Of a stretch of DNA of 64,000 nt, positions 56,065 to 64,000 are shown piece after piece; the first letter of the stretch is position 1, and each line of letters starts with the position of its first letter. Below the pieces are notes generated by a model that ran no database searches, was not told the origin of the DNA, and saw nothing but the letters and a program-made list of their open reading frames with translations. The DNA comes from Lonicera japonica (taxonomy: Eukaryota > Streptophyta > Magnoliopsida > Dipsacales > Caprifoliaceae). The translations under genes were made by a program, and so were the position numbers. Location: positions 2,604,001-2,668,000 of the forward strand of contig CM038463.1 in assembly GCA_021464415.1 (NCBI GenBank). Reading direction: 5' to 3'.

Positions 56065-57357
56065 AAGGTATTCATCTGTTTATCGTTCTTTCTTATGATT
56101 ATTAGGCACTTTCAAACACTAGTAGGTGTTTTGTGGCTTGCCGTGTTTCTGTGTTTTATGTTACTCCATTGATATACTTTAATTTGTGATGTTTGGTGGA
56201 TGCTAAGGGCACTTGTTTGTTGCAGGTATATGTAGCGTTGTAAAAAAATGAAATGCTTCTGGAGCTACTATGAGGGAGAAAGAGTTTGTTACTAGGGTTT
56301 GCTTTTACTGCTTTATCGTTTAGTCTTTTGTACTTGTTAATATACTTGGATTGTTCTACGTTTTGGTGAAAGTTATCTTTTTAACAGTTGTGGGGCTTAT
56401 TTGGTGAAATACGCATCTTGGTTTAAAATTTGTATTCCAGTCAGCATTCAATATAATCTTTTTGTTTGAACTTTTCTGCTATTTTTAATGTTTGATTACC
56501 CTACCAATTTCAAAGTCAGCTATCCCATTTGAAACTAAATTCACAAGAAATGAATTTTTTTAACATACTAACTTTCAATAGTATCATGTGTTGTACCTTG
56601 TAAGCATGGGCATGGTAAAAATATGCCATAACAAGAGCACTGGGTCTCATCTCCTAGATTTCAATACAAAACATACTTCTCATAACTTTTTGGGGAAGCA
56701 TCTGCACGCTATAAGGGCTATAAGGGCGCATTTGATATTTACGCATGAAAAATAATGAATGCTTTAGATTTGTTTTAACTTGAAAATTCTTCAGAGAAAA
56801 CAAAAACCAAGGTGGAGGTGCTTTTTTAATCTAATGGGAAAGAAGTAAATTAGGCTAAAGCATTTTGTTATGAAAAATTAATCCACACACCCAACGGAAA
56901 GAAGTGTATTGACACCCAAAATTTACTCCAATTTGATACTCGAACAATCTCACAATTTATCTGAAAGTAGCATCTGTGATAAAATATAGTCATTTTTTTT
57001 TCTAAGGAAAAAGTACCACTACTGTTGCCGATCCTAATTACATTAAAAACAACAAAAATGGGTGGCAAGAAATTATTTCTGTAAATGGCAACTTTTATCA
57101 CCTACAAAATCAAAGATGAATACAAATACAAAGATGACTGAAAAATACTGACGTGGACAATTTAAAAACTACTACTTCCATACGAGAATGAAGGCGGTGG
57201 GGTCTGCTGTACTAGTACTAGTTGTTTGGGAGAAAAGAGTCAGGAATTGTCTTCAACCAGCCGGACAACTTCTCTTTACATCTTTTCTCAACAACATTTC
57301 GAAGAGTGGGTGTTATATAGATAATTTAAATATGTAATGAATGCCTTTCTTTGCCCT
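56065..57357. other. 3' flanks of SmD2 and UXS, no gene seen
   Basis: Begins with the SmD2 3' UTR (possible intron about 56067-56225). The rest is AT-rich up to the UXS stop at 57358. The two genes converge across about 1.3 kb. Confidence 0.5.
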
Positions 57358-60300
57358 TTACGCGGAGGTGGTGGAATCATCTTCCTTGTGGTCACCAAAT
57401 ATGCGTTGCCTGAAGTCAGAAACCATAAGAGGAAGACCATTGCGCAGAGGGACCTTAGGCTCCCAACCAAGAAGCTCCTTAGCCCTAGTAATATCAGGCT
57501 TCCTCTTGTGGGGGTCATCCTCTGTGTTTGGCCTGAACTCTATCTTCGCATTTGAGTCTATAGTTTCTTGGACCACCTGCACACCCACCCCCCACATAAT
57601 AATAAGATCCAAAATCAGCAAAATCCAAAGAAGTTGGTCAATAATCCAACTTGATCGATAATAACTCTATAAAGATTTGCAATTTGGAAATGAAAGAAAC
57701 AAGTTCTATCGATAAATGTAACAAAACCAGCAACGCTGGGGGATAAGTGGTCAGAAAGATGATTCCCCTTCATATGTACCTGAGCAAGTTCAAGCATGGT
57801 GAATTCACCAGGGTTTCCAAGATTAAATGGTCCCACGTGTTCTCCTTCCATCAGGCGCATTAGACCCTCCACCTTTAAATCCAAAGCCGCAACATTACTA
57901 TTGGGAATTAGGTAATAAATCACAATGACGATAAGGTAAACTTTCATCAAATTATTGCATGCATGTGGACTCGTTCATAAACACTACCATCGATTACTCG
58001 GGACAAATCCACCCCTGAAAGCCACCTACCCAGAACTTTTATGCTGTTTTCACAATAGAGCGAAATACTGGTTGGAAAAGAATCTCGAAAAACATGGATT
58101 TTCAATATATTTTACTACATTTGGTGGCATTTATGGTTAGCCTGAATGGAGTGATGGACCACCAGAAACACCGCGCTTTTGAGGTTCTGTGCTCAGAGGG
58201 AATCAAAATTAGGCAACTAAAGGAAATTGGATCATTTAACACGTGTCAAGGTTCACCATAATCGTATTAACAGAGAGACCAGGATGATACCAGAATTAGG
58301 TAATGAAAGGAAATTGGCTGGTTTTACACATTGTGAACTTTATCTATACTTGGGTTGGTATTAATGAAGTTTAGGTAATAACAGTAGAATGGGCCAATTC
58401 ATGCACGTGAAGTAAGTTAGTATGGCAGAAGTCAGTAATATAACGAAAACAACCAAACTTTCTTTGAATCTTGGAAGCCTGATGTTAGAAATGCCACGTT
58501 GTTCAAGAATGCCAGTACTGGTAGTATTATTCATGGCGACAACTCTTGAGTAGTCTATTTATTTGCACAGAAAGGGAAAGGAGTAATATTGCTACCTAAA
58601 TATTAATCCGAAGAATCAATTGTAACAGTAAATAGAGCTGAGGTTACAGCTATAGCCATGCTAGTAGAAGAAAGGTACTCCTACTCTTTTAGAGAATCAA
58701 TGATGAGACCAACTTTGATAAATTACTTAAAGTTTCAGCACTATCAATTTGATAAAAAATAATTCCACCAACACAATTAATACGCAGTGTATCCATGGTT
58801 ACTAGATAATTCAGGCAAAGTAAAAAAATTCAACCCAGTTTAGTAGGCAAATTCAATTCAAATGTAGATGGATGATAGAGCAAGTAGAAGCAGAAAACAA
58901 AAACAATTGAAATTTACCAAATCAGAAACATATTGGAAACTCCTAGTCTGCTTCCCATCTCCATAGACCGTCAAAGGTTCTTTCCTTAAGGCCTACATTC
59001 GTCGCAATTGTCATCAATGCCAAATTTATTATTACTAAATCTGAAACTTTATTGACAAAAAGAAACCAAAAAATTGTGAGAATTTGTAAAAGAAACCCCC
59101 ACCTGGGCAACAAAGTTACTAACAACGCGACCATCATCAATGCACATCCTGGGCCCGTATGTGTTAAATATCCTCGCAATCCTCACCTACAATCTTCACA
59201 AACTTAGTACATAAAATAATTAATTTTCATCTTTATTGTCATTTCATTGATGAATTTATGAGAAGGGCCTATCTTATTATGCACATATGCTGCCAGAATG
59301 AACAAAAGCAAAACTTACAAAATTTAATATAATCCCTACCATCTTAAATTAATATATCACTAATTCCATCTTTCTTTATTTTTTCAGACATGTCTCAAAT
59401 TAATTACTTATTTACTTCTTTGAAAATAGTCAATGTAACAAAATGTCACCTGCTTAATTATATATTAATATTTACTATAATAAAATGAAATTGAGAAGAA
59501 AAATTTAAGATTCCTCACTAGTAGAAAATTTCTCATATGGACCGAATATTTAGGCTCCGTTTGATAGCAACATGGAAAATGAAAATAAAAACAACTAATT
59601 TTGGTGAGAAGATGAAAAATAAGTTGAGGCATATGGTGAGATCTTCTCCATCTTTTGTGAGTATATGTCCTCCATCCTCCTTTAATATTTTGTGGAAAAA
59701 ATTTCTTCGCTAGCATCAAAAGAAAATTTTGTCAAGGAAAAAAGCAAAAGGCAAAAGTTAATCTTACCGCATCCCTCAACTTATTTTCCATCTTTACACC
59801 TAAATTAGTTATTTTTCTTTTCATTTTCCATGTTACTATTAAACGGAGCCTTAGTGACAGTTTTTTGTTACTAAAAACATATCTCCAATATTTTAGCGAC
59901 ATAAAATAGTTTTTAAAAGTTCTAATCCGTAAGGACCTATTCGTATTGAAAATGTACTCTCCTCGCGGGTAAATTCTAAGACGAGGATTGCATTTATTGG
60001 AAATTCTTATCACTATTAGTTTGCCTATATGCATTACATAAATCTTCGCGAGATACAACTTATGTATGGGATGCGGATAAGAATATGCACTAAGGGCTCA
60101 TTTGATTGTTCTTCAAATTGCGAATTAGATAATTTACAATTAAGTAATTTACAAAATTTTCATTTATTAGTGTTTGGTTTTCTAAATTGAACAATTGTAA
60201 ATATGTTAATTCACAAAAACTCAAATTAAGTAATTTCAAGTAAAACTTGAAATTGCTTAATTCTAGAATTAAATAATTCATTCCAACTCTATTTTTCGAG

Positions 60301-62025
60301 AAGATCTAGTTTTTACCTGTGATATTGATGCATCTAGACAAAATTTTAAATAACATAGAACAATAAAAAATACAATTGGAATTTATTGTTTAAGTTTTCC
60401 AACCACTACTTGAATTAGAATTGAATTATTCGTAAAGGAGTAAATTCACAATTTTTCAATCGAAAATTAACTAATTCTAAAATTAGGTAATTTACGTGAC
60501 CAAACAGGTCCTAAAAATATTTATCCTACAAGAAAAACAAAGTTCAAAATAAAAAAGAAGGGAACCTCAACACCAGCGCCTCTGTGGTAGTCCATGGCCA
60601 AAGTTTCAGCCACCCTCTTTCCCTCGTCGTAGCAGCTTCTGACACCTGTCACCAACCAACAACGTCCATCCCACATTAGACAATTACGCTAATGCCATCA
60701 AGTGGACCCACAACACATGGCCCAAAAAGCTTTACATATGCGTGACGCATTAAAGAAATTTAACTTAATTTTGTTTTTTGTTTTAAAAGTCCGATTTTTT
60801 ATGAGTTAAAAACAAGAACCGTCGGATTAATGAACTGGGAAGCATCACCGTCAGGCTGTTGACCATTAGCACAACCTGACTAAATCTAGGTAAATTGTCA
60901 CCAGCTTACTCACACACGTGGCCGCTCACCCAATAAAAAAATACAAAACAGAGTGTAAAAAACGCGAGGGCTGCGAGAGAAAGAGAGAGAGGCGCACGTT
61001 AGCCCTGTGGCTGACGCTAACGTGCGCATCTGGAGGAAAAAAATAAACAATGACTAACCGATGGGATTGACGTTGCCCCAGTAGGTCTCGACTTGTGGGT
61101 GTTGCAAGGGATCTCCGTACACCTCGCTGGTGCTCGTTAGCAAGAACCGCGAACCCACCCTCTTTGCCAAACCAAGCATGTTCAATGTACCCGCAACATT
61201 TGTCTTGTAACAACTAAAATTGGAATTAAGGACCTCAAGACAAAGTTCAAACCTAAAATGCCACATTTTTTTTTTTTTTTGTTTAAGCACAATAATGTAA
61301 TTTGAATTACTAAAAAATTCAAATCTGAAGAAACCAAATAAATTTAAGAAAACAGAGAGAGAACAAAAATCAATGAATGAAATAAAGGATATGATGGTCT
61401 TGACAGGGTTGAATTTGTAATGAACAGGGGAAGCAGGGCAAGCAAGGTGATAGATCTGATCAACCTCCAATAGAATCGGCTCAACAACATCGTGTCGAAT
61501 CATCTCAAATCTAGGGTTATCAAAATGATGCATAACATTCTCCTTCCTGCCGGTAAAGAAATTATCAACAACAATCACACTATCCCCTCTCTCCATCAAC
61601 CGATCCACCAAATGGCTACCGACAAAACCCGCACCACCAGTAACTACAATCCTCAGCCCCTTACTTTTCAATCCCAACGGAATCTTACCCCCGGAATGGA
61701 AGGATCCGAATACACGTGTCTTCTTGTGGAGGTTGGGGCGGGATAGGTGAGTTGACTCCGAGAGAGGGTGACTCAGATCGGAATCGGAAACCATGGAGAA
61801 TTTAGAGTGGGGACCGTGTCCGTAGGATACTACTCGAGACGAAGGGAGGATTGTGAAAACTAAGGATGCGATCGCAATGCCGATAAGGATAAATAAAAGG
61901 CGCTGTTCGCGAAGGATGTAGCGAATTGGTCGAATTACGTTTAGCCATGGCTTTGGTGGTTTTGGGGAGTACTCGTCGGTGAAAGGGTGGGTTTCGTGTC
62001 CCCTGTAGATCAACTCTGCTGCCAT
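57358..62025 (-). CDS. UXS: UDP-glucuronic acid decarboxylase (UDP-xylose synthase), Golgi type
   Basis: Seven exons on the minus strand (62025-61393, 61206-61059, 60645-60566, 59186-59103, 58992-58918, 57872-57780, 57576-57358) encode 443 residues. It converts UDP-glucuronate to UDP-xylose with NAD, feeding xylan and xyloglucan synthesis. Features: cytosolic tail (1-42), one membrane helix [18 protein letters not shown] (43-60), a luminal stem, a Rossmann fold with GGAGFVGS (130-137), [11 protein letters not shown] (234-243), the catalytic pair in Y266-DEG-K270, [11 protein letters not shown], and [20 protein letters not shown] near the C-terminus. Membrane anchor and length (Arabidopsis UXS2 445, UXS4 443) place it in the UXS2/4 group. 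Intron 1 has U12 AT-AC signals; the others are GT-AG. Intron 3 (1379 nt) holds two MITEs. Confidence 0.97.
59553..59850. mobile_element. Tourist-like MITE, family B copy 1, in UXS intron 3
   Basis: 298 bp, inverted ends (ggctccgtttgatagcaaca ... ttactattaaacggagcc), TTA target copies (59550-59552, 59851-59853). Shares gcatatggtgagatc and tttaatattttgtggaaaaa with the copy at 62370-62678. Confidence 0.9.
60094..60511. mobile_element. Tourist-like MITE, family C, in UXS intron 3
   Basis: 418 bp with inverted ends (gggctcatttgattg ... ccaaacaggtcc) and TAA target copies (60091-60093, 60512-60514). Rich in aattacttaatt-type words in both directions; non-coding. Confidence 0.75.
61207..61392 (-). 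other. U12-type AT-AC intron (UXS intron 1)
   Basis: 186 nt with donor ATC|ATATCCTTT, the U12 5' consensus, a branch-site match CCTTAAT (61231-61225) and 3' end TTAC|AAG. The branch A lies about 18 nt from the 3' end, in the U12 range. No GT-AG pair in the area would give the conserved PVKTI-KTNV junction. Confidence 0.88.
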
Positions 62026-62369
62026 TTGATCTTTATTTTTCTCTCTCTATACATATAATATATATATATATGTATTTATCTCAAAGTTTTGGTTTTTCTC
62101 TCTTTATATACATATATATTTTTATTACGTGTATGCAGATGATGGATCTGTATCGGAAGCCGAAGCCGTCGTGGTGGTGGTTGAATACGCCGCCGAGTGA
62201 GGATTTTCAGCCGGGAAGGCAAATGGAAATGTTTATCGTTTATTCGTTCTGTTATATAAAGAGAGTGATTTGGACCGTGAGGCGGGTTTAAATACTTGAT
62301 CTTTTTGGAATGTTTTTACCATACTGACCTCCTTCCATTTGGAAAATAAAGAAGACGTCTGTCCATTTA
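62026..62369. promoter_or_regulatory. UXS upstream region
   Basis: The 5' UTR and promoter of UXS (minus strand) should lie here: a CT/AT-rich stretch (62040-62135) adjoins the ATG. A GC-richer part (62140-62290) has a 49-codon plus-strand frame from 62142 (MDLYRKPKPSWWWL...) that matches nothing recognised; it may be an untranslated leader read backwards. Confidence 0.4.
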
Positions 62370-62678
62370 AGTTCCGTTTGCTAACAACATGAAAAATTAA
62401 AAGAAAAATAACTAAGTTAGGTATGAAGATAGAATAATTGTTGAGGGATGTGGTGAGATTAACTCTTATTTTTTGCTTTTTTTTTATAACAAAATTTTCT
62501 TTGAGTGATGGTGGAGAATTTTTTTCCACAAAATATTAAAGGAGGATGGATGACATATACTTATAAAAATGAATATGAGATGGAGAGGATCTCACCATAT
62601 GCCTCAACTTATTTTCCATCTTTTCACCTAAATTAGTTGTTTTTATTTTCATTTTCCATGTTGCTATCAAACGGAGCC
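62370..62678. mobile_element. Tourist-like MITE, family B copy 2
   Basis: 309 bp, inverted ends (agttccgtttgctaacaaca ... tgttgctatcaaacggagcc) and TTA target copies (62367-62369, 62679-62681). Its inside is the reverse complement of the copy at 59553-59850, so it inserted in the other orientation. Confidence 0.9.
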
Positions 62679-62681
62679 TTA

Positions 62682-64000
62682 TTGTTTTATTATTATTATC
62701 ATTATTTTGGCACACAACCTTGAGGACACCTTAAGGCTTTTTTTTGTATTTTATATATAATTTTTTTATGGGACTCTTCACTTGCCACTTAATTTGTTAT
62801 TTAAATTTAAAAATTTAAATTTTTTAGATTTAAGTAGTTTGAAAAGTTGTTTAGTTATTTAAAATTTTAATTGGCAACTTTGCCACTTAGATCTGAAGCT
62901 TAATTTTAAAATGTGTAAAATGATATGTTACCCTGTTTCTTTTAACAAAATTACATAGCGCCCCCACAACTACCGCCGTAACCACCGCCACATTTGCCAC
63001 AACCACCGCCTATACACCACAACCGCTGCATCCACCACCACATCCTCCTCCTCATTCTCCTCCACCAACATCGACCGCAATTTTACAGCCCCTGTACCTC
63101 CCTACCCAGGTCAGTAGTTTTTATGGGAATATTTTTCAACCCACAATTATTCATTTAACCGCATAATTGTTTGATCAACTCCTTTGCCCTTTGTTAATGA
63201 ACAACCCCCACTTCGTTTTGATCAGCTCTTCGGAAATCACATGACATAATGTGTAAATGAGAGATGTAAAAAGACTTTTAGGGGCTCTTTATATTCTTTT
63301 CCCCTTCCCATTTTCCCAGTTTTGTTTATTCAAATTACATTTACTGATTACTGAATTTTGGTAAACTAATTAAAGATAACATTATAAATTATCATTTGTA
63401 ATTGACATTTTCCTAGCATTTGAAATTATAAAACTATTATACTTGGTTCAAGGATTTAAATTATATGATCTTTCTTATTTTTATTTAGAATCATGTGATC
63501 AAAATAAAATAATAAGGAAAAAATTGTCATACTGAAAAAAATTTAGTTTTCAAATGTATTATATTTAAACAAACAACATTTTTTCAGATACAATTTTTAA
63601 AACTGAACAAACAATTCTTTCAGTTTTCAGTTTCAGTTTTTTTACTAAACGCCACCTAAATTTTGTTGTACCTCTCTTTGTAATACAATTAACAACTTGG
63701 ATGATGATCTTTTGGTGGCCACAAATATTAATTATTCTAGAAAGTAAATTTTTCTTCTTCAGTTCTGGCCATAGTAATAAAGTTTGTTGGGTTTGATGCA
63801 ATGCAAATTGGGCAGCTCGTTGTGTCGCAGTTAGATATGGGATGACATTTTTGTCTTGGTTTTGTTAGAATATATTATGCTAGTTAATTAGTAGCTATAG
63901 GTTTTCCTATTCTTTTCAATTTTTCATCTTGAATATAACCCTATGAATAAGATTCTCATGTATTAATTCATATTATCAAAAATACAAATTCTCATATCTT
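62682..64000. other. Intergenic repeat-like sequence, no gene seen
   Basis: A Pro/His-codon-rich low-complexity patch (62960-63110, ccaccgccacaaccaccgcc type) and a diverged relative of the MITE at 2842-3201 (63480-63660). No gene supported up to the window edge. Confidence 0.45.

Noticed and set aside
61492..61746. 84-codon plus-strand frame
   Set aside because: Antisense shadow of UXS exon 1.
62142..62291. Short plus-strand frame MDLYRKPKPSWWWL... next to UXS
   Set aside because: No recognisable family, no splice or context support; likely 5' leader or promoter of UXS read on the other strand.
63000..63110. Proline/histidine-rich coding patch
   Set aside because: ccaccg-type low complexity without a sustained open frame or start.
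1..64000. CRISPR arrays, tRNA and rRNA genes, phage or bacterial features
   Set aside because: No regularly spaced repeats with unique spacers, no cloverleaf with A/B boxes and no rRNA sequence was recognised; the DNA is plant nuclear.

Overview
This is nuclear DNA of a flowering plant, almost certainly a eudicot. It is AT-rich with long intergenic stretches, has spliced genes with AT-rich introns, and is dense in Ty1-copia, Mutator-like (MULE), hAT and Tourist-type elements. No bacterial operons, CRISPR arrays, tRNA or rRNA genes were seen. No database search was possible; family names come from motifs and remembered family sequences.

Layout. 1-770 is the 3' end of a Ty1-copia element (RNase H plus 3' LTR). 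It sits against a broken TFIIIA gene (833-1834, minus), part of which is repeated near 2.6 kb. About 2.8-5.8 kb holds a Tourist-like MITE and a foldback Mutator MITE. 6947-10476 (minus) is a two-exon gene for a small, probably plastid-targeted protein of unknown function, with a 3.05 kb intron carrying hAT-like MITEs. 11.8-15.6 kb holds two MULE-like elements; the second (12959-15578) has captured what looks like a chloroplast transit-peptide exon and was itself split by a 1.29 kb hAT element. 16218-20804 is a complete but decayed MULE with 162-bp terminal inverted repeats and a 10-bp target duplication. It carries a transposase pseudogene and, convergent to it, a second broken gene for a GRF zinc-finger/transmembrane protein.

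23295-24578 is a hAT element. 24922-35924 is a full-length Ty1-copia element (LTR-gag-PR-INT-RT-RH-LTR, 5-bp duplication) swollen to 11 kb by three nested insertions, two of them 1.41 kb solo LTRs of one SIRE-like family. 38562-39826 is a short-LTR element with internal tandem repeats. 40-43 kb is non-coding repeat remnant.

The right third carries conserved genes: PHR2 (43778-46856, plus, with one reading-frame break in its N-terminal region), a DYW-type PPR protein (47348-49054, minus), SmD2 (54064-56064, plus) and a Golgi-type UDP-glucuronate decarboxylase (57358-62025, minus, seven exons, first intron with U12 AT-AC signals). From memory, the Arabidopsis counterparts lie in the duplicated blocks around At2g47590-At2g47650 and At3g62830-At3g62890, so this end looks like an ancestral syntenic block. 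The genes have unrelated jobs (blue-light receptor-like protein, organelle RNA editing, splicing, nucleotide-sugar synthesis) and share order by descent, not co-regulation.
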